A stretch of DNA of 64,000 nucleotides, taken from NCBI RefSeq assembly GCF_003254705.1, contig NZ_QFYR01000001.1, forward strand, positions 558,001 through 622,000, given 5' to 3'. Shown here one piece after another: positions 1 to 8,582 of this stretch. The position numbers and the translations under genes are program-made. Every line of letters starts with the position of its first letter. Position 1 is the stretch's first letter. Origin of the DNA: Phenylobacterium deserti. GTDB taxonomy: Bacteria; Pseudomonadota; Alphaproteobacteria; Caulobacterales; Caulobacteraceae. A model generated the notes under the pieces. It was not told the DNA's origin, ran no database searches, and saw only the letters and a program-made list of their open reading frames with translations.

Positions 1-143
1 TCCGAAACACGCGGAGCGCTGGTTGTATCCCGCGGTCCGCCAAGGCCCGCGCCGGTCAGACGACGCCATTGGTGAACAACCACTTAACAAAGTGCGGTTC
101 GGGGAGTGGCGTTACGCGAAAGAGAGGCGTATAAGAGCGCCCC

Positions 144-365
144 ATGGCCGAGCGATCTTTCAAGCCCGATCTGACCGGGTCGAACGAGACTCTCGAAGCC
201 CTGCTCGAGCGTCTTCGTTCCTTCAGCAAGCGCCCCATCCCGGGCCGCGACCTTCCACCGGACTTCGGTCACTTCGTGACCTCACGTCGACCACGAGGCG
301 GCGCAGGTGGAGCGGAAGCCCCCGTTCCAGCCGACAAGCCGCCGGTCGAGCTCTACGCACACTGA
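144..365 (+). CDS. Small hypothetical protein (73 aa)
   Basis: A short reading frame in the same direction as the carboxylase operon, beginning ATGGCC and ending TGA 130 bases before mccB. The product is hydrophilic and basic in its second half, with a possible helix at residues 14-28 (ETLEALLERLRSF), and no membrane segment or known motif. A TATAAG box lies just upstream (131-136) and a purine-rich run (AGAGAGG) about 18 bases before the start, so expression is possible but the ribosome-binding site is poor. I do not recognise the family. It could be chance coding in GC-rich DNA. Confidence 0.35.
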   Translation: MAERSFKPDLTGSNETLEALLERLRSFSKRPIPGRDLPPDFGHFVTSRRPRGGAGGAEAPVPADKPPVELYAH

Positions 366-451
366 CGGCTGTCGCCGGGCGACGACACAAGATTCCATCC
401 GAACGGCGTTTCGTGGAAGCGGATTGCCGAACTTCACCTTGTGCTCGACAA

Positions 452-467
452 CAAGGCCGTAGCCTTG
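452..467. promoter_or_regulatory. Perfect inverted repeat before mccB
   Basis: CAAGGC, a four-base loop CGTA, then GCCTTG: a perfect 6-bp inverted repeat ending 27 bases before the mccB start. It could be an operator or an RNA hairpin in the leader. No regulator gene is next to it in the window. Confidence 0.3.
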
Positions 468-494
468 CCAGCATAATCGTCGAGACTAGCCCGG

Positions 495-2102
495 ATGAGG
501 AAGCTCCAGACCGCCGTCGACCCGGGCTCACCGGGCTTTGCGGCCAACGCCAAGGTGAACCGCGCGCTGGTCGAGCAACTGCGTGAGCGGTCCGCGGCCG
601 CTGCGCTCGGGGGTCCAGAAGAGTCCCGGAAGCGTCATACCGGCCGCGGCAAGCTGCTGCCCCGCGAAAGGGTCATGCGCCTGCTCGATCCTGGCTCTCC
701 GTTCCTGGAGGTCGGGCAACTGGCCGCCTTCGGCCTTTACGGCGGCGAAGCGCCAGCCGCCGGCGTGATCGCCGGCGTGGGGCGTGTCTCCGGCCGCGAA
801 GTCATGGTGGTGGCCAACGACGCGACCGTGAAAGGCGGCGCCTACTTCCCCATGACGGTGAAGAAGCACCTGCGTGCGCAGGAGATCGCCTCCCAGAACC
901 GCTTGCCATGCGTCTACCTGGTGGACAGCGGAGGGGCGAACCTTCCGCACCAGGCGGAGGTGTTCCCGGACCGCGACCACTTCGGCCGGATCTTCTTCAA
1001 CCAGGCGCGGATGAGCGCGGAGAATATCCCTCAGATCGCCTGCGTCATGGGCTCGTGCACCGCCGGCGGGGCCTATGTGCCGGCGATGAGCGACGAGACG
1101 GTGATCGTGCGCGGCCAGGGCACCATCTTCCTGGGCGGACCGCCTCTGGTGAAGGCCGCCACCGGCGAGGTGATCAGCGCCGAGGAGCTCGGCGGCGCCG
1201 ACACCCACGGCCGTCGCTCCGGCGTGGTCGATTATGTGGCGGAAAATGACGAGCACGCTCTCGCCATCGTGCGGAACATCGTCGCCAACCTGAACATCAC
1301 CAAGCGGGTCGAACTCGACGTCGCCGAGTCACGCCCCCCGGCCTACGACCCGGAAGAGCTCTACGGCCTGGTGCCCGCGGACGTGCGTGCGCCCTACGAT
1401 GTGCGCGAGGTGATCGCCCGGATCGTCGACGGCTCGGCCTTCGACGAGTTTAAGCCGCTGTATGGGACGACCCTGGTGTGCGGCTTCGCCCGGATCTGGG
1501 GCTATCCGATCGCCATTCTGGCCAACAACGGCGTGCTGTTCTCCGAGAGCGCGCTGAAAGGCGCGCACTTCATCGAGCTGGCCTGCAAGCGGAAGATCCC
1601 GCTGGTGTTCCTTCAGAACATCTCGGGCTTCATGGTGGGCGGTAAGTATGAGGCCGGCGGCATCGCCAAAGACGGCGCCAAACTGGTCACCGCCGTCGCG
1701 TCGGCCGAAGTTCCCAAGTTCACGGTTCTGATCGGCGGCTCGTTCGGAGCCGGCAACTACGGCATGTGCGGCCGCGCGTACTCGCCGCGCTTCCTTTGGA
1801 CTTGGCCCAACAGCCGCATCTCGGTCATGGGCGGCGAGCAGGCCGCCAGCGTCTTGGCCACCGTCCGCCGCGACGCGCTGGAAGCCAAGGGAGAGACCTG
1901 GCCGCGGGAGGACGAGGACGCTTTCAAGGCGCCGATCCGCCAGCGCTATGAGGAAGAGGGCGATCCCTATTTCGCCACCGCCCGGTTGTGGGATGACGGC
2001 GTGATCGATCCAGCCCAGACTCGTGATGTTCTGGGGCTCTCGATCTCCACATCGCTGAACGCGCCGATCCCCGAGACGCGCTTCGGCGTCTTCCGGATGT
2101 AA
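495..2102 (+). CDS. mccB: Methylcrotonyl-CoA carboxylase beta subunit (carboxyltransferase)
   Basis: Carboxyltransferase subunit of a biotin-dependent acyl-CoA carboxylase. It moves carboxybiotin's CO2 to the acyl-CoA, probably 3-methylcrotonyl-CoA in leucine breakdown. At 535 aa it has the usual MCC-beta length and two crotonase-like halves. Oxyanion-hole regions are visible as [15 protein letters not shown] (residues 187-200) and [20 protein letters not shown] (415-433). The N-terminal [21 protein letters not shown] is typical of this branch. The biotin carboxylase partner is encoded 870 bases downstream, after one inserted gene. Propionyl- or geranyl-CoA carboxylase cannot be excluded, but the sequence style fits MCC best. 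Confidence 0.9.
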   Translation: MRKLQTAVDPGSPGFAANAKVNRALVEQLRERSAAAALGGPEESRKRHTGRGKLLPRERVMRLLDPGSPFLEVGQLAAFGLYGGEAPAAGVIAGVGRVSGREVMVVANDATVKGGAYFPMTVKKHLRAQEIASQNRLPCVYLVDSGGANLPHQAEVFPDRDHFGRIFFNQARMSAENIPQIACVMGSCTAGGAYVPAMSDETVIVRGQGTIFLGGPPLVKAATGEVISAEELGGADTHGRRSGVVDYVAENDEHALAIVRNIVANLNITKRVELDVAESRPPAYDPEELYGLVPADVRAPYDVREVIARIVDGSAFDEFKPLYGTTLVCGFARIWGYPIAILANNGVLFSESALKGAHFIELACKRKIPLVFLQNISGFMVGGKYEAGGIAKDGAKLVTAVASAEVPKFTVLIGGSFGAGNYGMCGRAYSPRFLWTWPNSRISVMGGEQAASVLATVRRDALEAKGETWPREDEDAFKAPIRQRYEEEGDPYFATARLWDDGVIDPAQTRDVLGLSISTSLNAPIPETRFGVFRM

Positions 2103-2106
2103 GCCG

Positions 2107-2976
2107 ATGAGCGCCGTCGACGTCGCCGCAACGCAGGACGCCCAGCCTCCCGCGTCCACTGAAAGCTCCCAGCTCGAAACCCCGCTGGCCGATGCGGAGG
2201 CGCACCGCATTTGCGCGAACTGCCAGACCGCCCTGGTCGGCCACTTCTGCCATCAGTGCGGACAGAAGGCGCATCTGCACGACAAGCTGTCCCACCTGGC
2301 GCACGAGCTGGTGGAAGGGATCGCCCACTTCGACGGGCGGCTTTGGCGGACCCTGCCGCTGCTGGCCTTCAACCCGGGCCGGCTTAGCCGCGAGTGGCTG
2401 CAGGGCAAGCGGATGACCTATGTCTCGCCGCTGCACGTGTTCCTGTTTGCGGTGTTCCTGGTGTTCCTGATCCCGAACTTCACCGGCCACCACCTGATCC
2501 AGCTGCCGCACTTCAAGCTTGATCCGGCGGACACCACCGACGCGCGGCTGCGCGGGCTGATCGAGCTTTGGAACCAGAAGCAGGCGGACGGGAAGTACTA
2601 CGGCTACAAGGCCGAAACCCTCGCCTACAAGCTGGCTTTCGTGCTGGCGCCGGTGGCCATGCTGCTGTTGGCGGCGACCACCTGGCGCCCCTCGCGCAAG
2701 TCCACGGCCTATAAGCATGGCGTGGTGGCGCTCTATGGCCTGGGGTTTGCGGCTCTCGTCGCGTCCGCTCTCATGCTGCTCCCCAAAGCCGCATCCGACT
2801 CGGTCGGCGACTGGGCGGCCGTAGCACTCGGCGTGCACATGGTCGTCCATCTTCGCGGCGCCTACGGCTGCAGTTGGCCCGGCGCCATCGCCCGCAGCGT
2901 CGTGCTTGCGTCCTTCACCTTCCTCTCGCTGTCGCTGTTCGTGGTCGGCGTTGTGCTTCTTGGTTTGACCGCATGA
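2107..2976 (+). CDS. DUF3667 domain membrane protein
   Basis: A 289-aa protein with a CxxC-x8-CxxC zinc-ribbon-like segment near residues 37-52 (CANCQTALVGHFCHQCGQ), a conserved amphipathic stretch (FNPGRLSREWLQGKRMTYVSPLHVFLF) and about four to five membrane segments after residue 110. This is the layout of the DUF3667 family, whose function is not known. It starts four bases after mccB and its stop overlaps the mccA start (ATGA), so it is translated as part of the carboxylase operon. Its place between the two subunit genes suggests a local link, for example membrane tethering, but that is only inference. Confidence 0.8.
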   Translation: MSAVDVAATQDAQPPASTESSQLETPLADAEAHRICANCQTALVGHFCHQCGQKAHLHDKLSHLAHELVEGIAHFDGRLWRTLPLLAFNPGRLSREWLQGKRMTYVSPLHVFLFAVFLVFLIPNFTGHHLIQLPHFKLDPADTTDARLRGLIELWNQKQADGKYYGYKAETLAYKLAFVLAPVAMLLLAATTWRPSRKSTAYKHGVVALYGLGFAALVASALMLLPKAASDSVGDWAAVALGVHMVVHLRGAYGCSWPGAIARSVVLASFTFLSLSLFVVGVVLLGLTA

Positions 2977-4865
2977 GCCGCTTCTCCACGCTTCTTGTCG
3001 CCAATCGCGGAGAGATCGCCCGACGGGTGTTCGCCACGGCGCGCCGAATGGGGCTGACCACCGTCGCCGTCTACTCCGATGCGGACGCCGACGCCGCACA
3101 CGTCCGTGACGCCGACCGCGCCGTGCACATCGGCCCGGCCGCCGCACGCGAAAGCTATCTCGTGCCGGAGAAGATCATCGCCGCCGCCCGCGAGGCCGGC
3201 GCCGACGCCATTCACCCCGGCTACGGTTTCCTGTCCGAGAACGCTGCGTTCGCGGAGGCGGTGATCGCCGCCGGCCTGACCTGGGTCGGCCCTCCGCCGG
3301 CGGCCATTCGCGCCATGGGCCTGAAGGACGCCGCCAAGGCGCTGATGGACAAGGCCGGCGTGCCCGTCACGCCAGGCTATCTGGGTGACGACCAGAGCCC
3401 GGAGCGCCTGGCTGCAGAGGCCGAGCGCATCGGCTTTCCGGTGCTCATCAAGGCGGTGGCCGGCGGCGGCGGCAAGGGCATGCGGCGCGTCGATCGGGCG
3501 GACGACTTCCTGGCCGGCCTTGGCGCGGCGCAACGTGAAGCCAAGGCGGCGTTCGGCGACGACCGGGTGCTGCTGGAGACCTACGTCACCCGTCCACGGC
3601 ACATCGAAGTGCAGGTCTTCGCCGACACGCACGGCAACGCTGTCCATCTGTTCGAGCGCGACTGCTCGCTCCAGCGCCGCCATCAGAAGGTGATCGAAGA
3701 AGCGCCTGCCCCTGGCATGGACGCGGCCACCCGGGAGGCGGTCACCGCCGCCGCCGTGAGGGCGGCCAAGGCGGTCGGCTACCAAGGCGCGGGCACCGTG
3801 GAGTTCATCGCCGACGCCAGCGAAGGCCTGCGCCCCGATCGCATCTGGTTCATGGAGATGAACACCCGGCTGCAGGTGGAGCATCCGGTGACCGAGATGG
3901 TCACCGGTCAAGATCTGGTGGAATGGCAGCTGCGTGTCGCGGCCGGCGAACACCTGCCGCTGCGGCAGGACGAGATCACCCTTTCCGGTCACGCCGTGGA
4001 AGCGCGGCTCTACGCCGAAAACCCGGCCAGCGGCTTCCTGCCCTCCACGGGCGTGCTGGAACACTTCCGTCTGCCCGAGAACGTCCGCGTCGACTCCGGC
4101 GTCGAGGAAGGCGGGGAGGTCACCCCCTTCTACGATCCGATGATCGCCAAGCTGATCGCCCACGCGCCCAACCGCGAGCTGGCGCTCGCCGCCCTGGCCT
4201 CGGCTTGCGACGCGGTGGAGGTGTTCCCGGTCAGGACCAACGCCGGTTTCCTGACCCGCTGCCTGGAAGAGCCGGACTTCATCGCCGGTGACGTGGACAC
4301 CGGCTTCATCGAGCGTCGGCTCGAAGAGCTTGTCACCACGTCCGAGCCATCCCCTGCGGTTCTCGCCGGCGCGGCGGCCGCCGCCATGATCGCTGGGGAC
4401 GACAGTCTGTCGGAGCAGGCGCCGTCGCCCTGGCGCGAGCTGGCGGGCTTCCGGCTGAACGCGCCGCCGCAGCAGGCCGTGCGCCTGTTCCTGGACGGCA
4501 AGGCGGTTATGGCCGAGCCTTCGGAGACCGCGGGTTCCCGCTCTGTGCTGCTGACGGACGAAAACGACATCGTGGTCTTCGAGCATGGGGAAGCCTTCCG
4601 CTTCACTTTGGCGCCGGACGTCTCAAGGGCAGGCGAAGCGGGGGGTGACGGGCAGATCCGCTCGCCCATGCCCGGCAAGGTCACGGCCCTGTCGGTCGAG
4701 GCCGGCGCCCGGGTGACGAAGGGCCAACCTCTCCTTGTGCTCGAAGCCATGAAGATGGAGCACGCCATGTCCGCGCCGTTCGACGGCCTGGTGGAAGAGG
4801 TTTCGGTGAGCGTCGGCGCCCAGGTCAGCGAAGGCGCTGTGCTTGTCCGCCTGGCTGCGGATTGA
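2973..4865 (+). CDS. mccA: Methylcrotonyl-CoA carboxylase alpha subunit (biotin carboxylase + BCCP)
   Basis: A 630-aa biotin carboxylase-carrier subunit. In order: an N-terminal biotin carboxylase domain (LLVANRGEIARRV, residues 6-18), an ATP-grasp glycine loop (AGGGGKGMR, near 165), the EMNTRLQVEHPVTE active-site segment (near 290), a biotin carboxylase C-domain, and a C-terminal biotinyl domain with the EAMKMEH biotinylation site (Lys594). The ATG at 2973 overlaps the preceding stop and gives the standard N-terminus. An upstream in-frame extension to 2874 lies inside the DUF3667 gene and is unlikely. It works with mccB. Confidence 0.92.
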   Translation: MSRFSTLLVANRGEIARRVFATARRMGLTTVAVYSDADADAAHVRDADRAVHIGPAAARESYLVPEKIIAAAREAGADAIHPGYGFLSENAAFAEAVIAAGLTWVGPPPAAIRAMGLKDAAKALMDKAGVPVTPGYLGDDQSPERLAAEAERIGFPVLIKAVAGGGGKGMRRVDRADDFLAGLGAAQREAKAAFGDDRVLLETYVTRPRHIEVQVFADTHGNAVHLFERDCSLQRRHQKVIEEAPAPGMDAATREAVTAAAVRAAKAVGYQGAGTVEFIADASEGLRPDRIWFMEMNTRLQVEHPVTEMVTGQDLVEWQLRVAAGEHLPLRQDEITLSGHAVEARLYAENPASGFLPSTGVLEHFRLPENVRVDSGVEEGGEVTPFYDPMIAKLIAHAPNRELALAALASACDAVEVFPVRTNAGFLTRCLEEPDFIAGDVDTGFIERRLEELVTTSEPSPAVLAGAAAAAMIAGDDSLSEQAPSPWRELAGFRLNAPPQQAVRLFLDGKAVMAEPSETAGSRSVLLTDENDIVVFEHGEAFRFTLAPDVSRAGEAGGDGQIRSPMPGKVTALSVEAGARVTKGQPLLVLEAMKMEHAMSAPFDGLVEEVSVSVGAQVSEGAVLVRLAAD

Positions 4866-5087
4866 GGCTCCAGAGGCTGGGCGCGAGCTTGTTCGGTTAA
4901 CCACCGCCGAAGCCGTCGCCCGACCCAATCTGAGCTGCGGCGGGCTCCTGGGGAACTGCGGCTCTCGGGCTTCTGATCGCTGTTCAGAAAGCTTGACGGC
5001 GCATTCACCTCGTTTGTTCGGGATATCGCAAGTCCCCGCTCGCTAACCTTACGGTCTGAAAAGGATTTTTCGGGTCGGTCGGGGAAG
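4866..5087. other. Intergenic region before the Tad operon
   Basis: A 222-base gap between mccA and cpaB, and the only place in the block where a promoter for the pilus operon could sit. It holds an 8-bp palindrome GGTTAACC (4895-4902), containing one TTAA half-site as used by CtrA, but no second TTAA at the right spacing. There is no hairpin terminator that I can see after mccA. Confidence 0.4.
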
Positions 5088-6035
5088 ATGCGCGTCGTCA
5101 CAATCGTCAGCCTGGGAGCTTCCGCCGTGCTCGGCCTAGGCGCCCTCGTGGTGGCCCAGACCCTGCTGCCGCAGTCCATGAACGGCAAGGTGGCCATGGC
5201 CGCGCCGCGCGTCGAAGGCGTGCCGGTGGTGGTCGCCTCCAAGCCGCTGAAGTTCGGCGACAAGCTCGAAGGCGGTCATCTGAAGTTGGTCCGGATCCCC
5301 AAGGACGCCGTCCCGGAAGGCGCCTTCTCCACGGTCGAGGCCGTGCTGTCCCAGGACGGCGGCGGCGCGCCCGTGGCCCTCACCGCCATCGCGGAACGCG
5401 AGCCCCTGCTGCCCAGCAAGCTGTCGGGCCCCGGCGCACGTTCCTCCGTCGCCGCCGAGATCGCCGACGGCATGCGCGCTTACACCATCCGCGTGTCGGA
5501 CGTCTCCGGCGTGGGCGGCCATGCCCTGCCGGGCGACCGCGTCGACGTCATGCTCACGCGCGACCTGACGCCGGAAGGCTCCAAGAGGACGTTTGTCTCG
5601 TCCGTCCTGGTGCAGAACATCCGGGTTCTGGCCGTCGATCTGAACGCGGACCTGACCTCCGACAAGCCGGCGACACCTTCCACCGCCACCCTGGAAGTTG
5701 ATCTGGCTGACAGCCAGAAGCTCGCCTCCGCCAGCGACCTCGGCAAGCTGTCGCTGGCGCTGCGCCCCATGGGCTCCACCGAGGTTGCGGCGGTCAGCAG
5801 CGGGGGCCTGGCGCCCGCGGCCCCGGCGGTTCGCACCGCGTCGCGCTCCGCCCCCCGGCGGCAATCCCCCGGCGACGGCGGCGGCCTGATCATGATCGTC
5901 GAAGGGGACGGCCGTGGCGGTCGCGATCGCCCAGCGCCTCCTCAGGCTCAGGCGACCGTGTCCGTCACCGCCCCCGTGCCGCTTCCGGAACCGAAGCCGG
6001 CGCCCTCCAGCAGCTTCAAGCCGAACATCGGCTAG
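5088..6035 (+). CDS. cpaB: Flp/Tad pilus assembly protein CpaB (RcpC)
   Basis: A 315-aa periplasmic pilus-assembly protein. An N-terminal membrane anchor or signal (residues 1-25) is followed by an SAF domain (about 42-105, VPVVVASKPLKFGDKLEGGH) and the RcpC/CpaB domain with DRVDVMLTRD near 150. The C-terminus is a Pro/Ala-rich tail. The family is thought to help the secretin CpaC and to bind peptidoglycan. It is the first gene of the cpaB-cpaC-cpaE-cpaF-tadB-tadC series and is followed by cpaC after four bases. No pilA or cpaA lies upstream, unlike the standard Caulobacter order. Confidence 0.88.
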   Translation: MRVVTIVSLGASAVLGLGALVVAQTLLPQSMNGKVAMAAPRVEGVPVVVASKPLKFGDKLEGGHLKLVRIPKDAVPEGAFSTVEAVLSQDGGGAPVALTAIAEREPLLPSKLSGPGARSSVAAEIADGMRAYTIRVSDVSGVGGHALPGDRVDVMLTRDLTPEGSKRTFVSSVLVQNIRVLAVDLNADLTSDKPATPSTATLEVDLADSQKLASASDLGKLSLALRPMGSTEVAAVSSGGLAPAAPAVRTASRSAPRRQSPGDGGGLIMIVEGDGRGGRDRPAPPQAQATVSVTAPVPLPEPKPAPSSSFKPNIG

Positions 6036-6039
6036 TCCC

Positions 6040-7371
6040 ATGAGCGTTCGCCACACCATGCCGCGTCGTCTGACGGCCGCCGCCCTCGCCCTCCTGACCC
6101 TGGGCGCCGGCGCCCCCGCGCAGGCCAACGATTTCCCGAGCGAAGCCCAGCCGAGCCGCACCATCTTCGTGCCGCAGGACAAGTCGCTGTCCTTCCGCCT
6201 GGACGGCCCGGCCAGCAAGATCGTCGTGGCTCAGCCCGACACCGCCCAGATCGTCGCCACGACGAACTCAAGCTTCTACGTCCGCGGCAAGGCCCGCGGC
6301 GCCACCAACCTGCTGGTCTACGGCGCCGGCGGCCGACTGCAGGAGGTGATCGACGTGCAGGTGGGCTACGACGCCCGCGCTCTGGAGGCCGAGCTCGCCA
6401 CCGCCCTGCCGGGCGAGCAGATCAAGGTTCAGACCCTGGGCCAGGGCTTGCTGCTCACCGGCGACGTATCGACCACTTCGGTGGCCGCCCGCGCCAAGAC
6501 CCTGGCCGACAAGTTCGCCCCCGACGGCGTGACCTCGACCCTCACCGTTCGCGCCTCGCAGGAGGTCGTGCTTCAGGTCCGCGTTCTGGAAGCGAGTCGA
6601 TCGGCGCTGCAGGACCTTGGCTTCAGCGCCAACATCACCAGCGGCACCACGAACCTCGTCTTCGGCTCGGGCCTGGTCGGCGCCAGCCCGCCGGCGGGCG
6701 GCATCCGCGTCCGCAGCGGCATCGGCGACGCCAACGCCTCCGTTGAAGCCACCATCGTGGCCCTGGAAGAGAAGGGCCTGATCCGCACCCTGGCGCGTCC
6801 CAACCTGGTCGCCTTGTCAGGCGAAAAGGCCAGCTTCCTGGCTGGGGGCGAGTTCCCGTATCCGGTGCCGCAGGGCCGCGACCAGATCAGCCTGCAGTTC
6901 CGCGAATACGGCGTGCGCCTGAACTTCCAGCCGCTGGTGCAGGACAACGGGCTGATCCGCCTGCTGGTCGAGCCTGAGGTCAGCGAGCTGGACGCCACCA
7001 ACGCCCTGCGCATCAACGACATCACCGTGCCCGGCCTGATCACCCGAAAGGCCAGCACGACGGTCGAGCTGAAGAACAACGACTCGCTCGCGATCGGCGG
7101 TCTGTTCCAGCACAACTACGCCAACGCGGTGCGCCAGTTCCCGGGATTGGGCTCGCTCCCCGTGGTGGGCGCCCTGTTCCGCTCGACCCGCTGGCGGCGC
7201 AACGAGACCGAGCTGGTCATCATCGTCACCCCGCGCCTGGTCACCGCCGAAGACTTCGCGACGGCGGCGCGAACCACGTCGGTGTCTGGCGAGCCTAGCG
7301 CCGTCGATCTCATCCTCAATGGCCGTGCCTTTGACACCCCGCTGCCGCGTGACCCCGGCGATGCGAGGTGA
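6040..7371 (+). CDS. cpaC: Tad pilus outer-membrane secretin CpaC (RcpA)
   Basis: A 443-aa type II/III secretin. A signal peptide (about residues 1-29, ending APAQA) is followed by an N-terminal pilus-secretin domain (LSFRLDGPASKIVVAQPD), a BON-like segment and the C-terminal secretin domain with the conserved VPGLITRKASTTVELKNNDSLAIGGLF region, cut here into two motifs: VPGLITRKA and LAIGGLF. It forms the outer-membrane pore for the pilus. The start at 6040 gives a good signal peptide; an earlier in-frame start at 5914 would overlap cpaB and lacks one. Translation probably couples to cpaB. Confidence 0.9.
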   Translation: MSVRHTMPRRLTAAALALLTLGAGAPAQANDFPSEAQPSRTIFVPQDKSLSFRLDGPASKIVVAQPDTAQIVATTNSSFYVRGKARGATNLLVYGAGGRLQEVIDVQVGYDARALEAELATALPGEQIKVQTLGQGLLLTGDVSTTSVAARAKTLADKFAPDGVTSTLTVRASQEVVLQVRVLEASRSALQDLGFSANITSGTTNLVFGSGLVGASPPAGGIRVRSGIGDANASVEATIVALEEKGLIRTLARPNLVALSGEKASFLAGGEFPYPVPQGRDQISLQFREYGVRLNFQPLVQDNGLIRLLVEPEVSELDATNALRINDITVPGLITRKASTTVELKNNDSLAIGGLFQHNYANAVRQFPGLGSLPVVGALFRSTRWRRNETELVIIVTPRLVTAEDFATAARTTSVSGEPSAVDLILNGRAFDTPLPRDPGDAR

Positions 7372-7409
7372 GCATGCGGCTGACGCGTAAAACTGTGGAG
7401 GTTGCGTCC

Positions 7410-8582
7410 ATGACCTCGTCCATGTCCGGCCGCCGGATCATCGCGGTGGGTCCTGCCCTTGCCGCACTCGTCCAAGGACCGCTTGCCGGCGCCTTCGTCG
7501 AAGCCGCCGGCCTGGAGCGCCTGGCAGGCGTCCGCGCCGGCGACTGCGATCTGGTGGTTGTCGACGCCGACGCCTGGGACGCGCCTGCCCTGGCCGTCGC
7601 CATCCAAGCCGTCGCCCTGGGTGTCGCCGCGCCGCCTGTGCTGCTGGTGGGCGAGCGCCTGCCCGCTCCCGTGGTGCGCAACCTGATGCGCCTGGAAGCG
7701 TCAGACGTGCTCGAGGCGCCCTTCACGCCGGAACAGTTCACCGCCGCAGCCGCAGGGCTTCTGGCCCGCGCCGCACCGACCGCTCCGGCGCCGGCCGCGC
7801 CTGTGCAGACCTCCCGCTGCTGGGCTGTCACCGGCGCTGTGGGCGGCTCCGGCGCCACCACGGTCGCGGTGGAGATCGCCACCGCCCTGGCTGCGCGCGC
7901 CGAACAAGAACGTGCGGTCTGCCTGATCGACCTGAACCTCGCCGACGGATCGGCCGCTGCCTACCTGGGCGCCGAACCGTCCATGCGTCTGGGCGCCTTC
8001 GCCGGCGCCGCCGACCGCATCGACGCCGCCGTGTTGCAGGCCTTCGTGACGCCCGTGTCCAAGCAGCTCGACCTGCTGGCCGGCGAGCGCGATCCGGATG
8101 CCTTCCAGACCGTCAGCCGGGACGCCGTGCTGCGCCTCCTGGAGGTCGCCTGCGAGACCTATCCGTTCGTCATTCTGGACATGCCGCGTCACCGTCGCGA
8201 CTGGACCCTCGACGCTCTGTCGGGCTGCGACGAGGTGCTGGTGGTGTCCGAGCTTACCGTGCCGGCTCTGATCGCCGCCCGCTCCCTGACAGACGAGATC
8301 GAAGCCGGCGCAAGCGTGAAGCCACGCATCGTCCTGAATCGCCTGGCGAGCCGCATGTTCGGTCCCGCGCCCTCCATGGCCGAGGCCGAGCGTGCCCTGC
8401 AACGCAAGGCCGACGCAGGCATCTCCTCCGACTGGGAGGCGGCGGCCGCCTCCGCCAACCTGGGCGGCCCCATCGCCCAGCACCGGCCTAAGTCGAAGAT
8501 CGTCAAGGACATCGGCGCTCTCGTGGATCGGCTGGCCACCGGCCCTGCCCGCAAGGAAGCGGCCGCCAAGAGGGCCGCCTGA
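7410..8582 (+). CDS. cpaE: Tad pilus localisation protein CpaE (TadZ), MinD-like ATPase fold
   Basis: A 390-aa protein with an N-terminal receiver-like domain (about 8-115) and a C-terminal ParA/MinD-like domain. The family places the pilus machine at the cell pole. The P-loop region reads GAVGGSGATT (residues 142-151), so the signature lysine of the deviant Walker A motif (KGG) is Val here. Some TadZ/CpaE proteins are known to be similarly atypical. I chose the ATG at 7410 because GGAGG sits eight bases before it; GTG 7368 and ATG 7374 are in frame but poorer. cpaD is missing between cpaC and this gene. Confidence 0.85.
   Translation: MTSSMSGRRIIAVGPALAALVQGPLAGAFVEAAGLERLAGVRAGDCDLVVVDADAWDAPALAVAIQAVALGVAAPPVLLVGERLPAPVVRNLMRLEASDVLEAPFTPEQFTAAAAGLLARAAPTAPAPAAPVQTSRCWAVTGAVGGSGATTVAVEIATALAARAEQERAVCLIDLNLADGSAAAYLGAEPSMRLGAFAGAADRIDAAVLQAFVTPVSKQLDLLAGERDPDAFQTVSRDAVLRLLEVACETYPFVILDMPRHRRDWTLDALSGCDEVLVVSELTVPALIAARSLTDEIEAGASVKPRIVLNRLASRMFGPAPSMAEAERALQRKADAGISSDWEAAAASANLGGPIAQHRPKSKIVKDIGALVDRLATGPARKEAAAKRAA

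Noticed and set aside
23-586. A 187-codon frame covering the start of the window
   Set aside because: It overlaps both the 73-aa frame and the mccB start, is rich in Arg and Ser, and shows no motif.
4895-4902. GGTTAACC as a CtrA site for the Tad operon
   Set aside because: Only one TTAA half is present; the second half at the proper spacing is missing.
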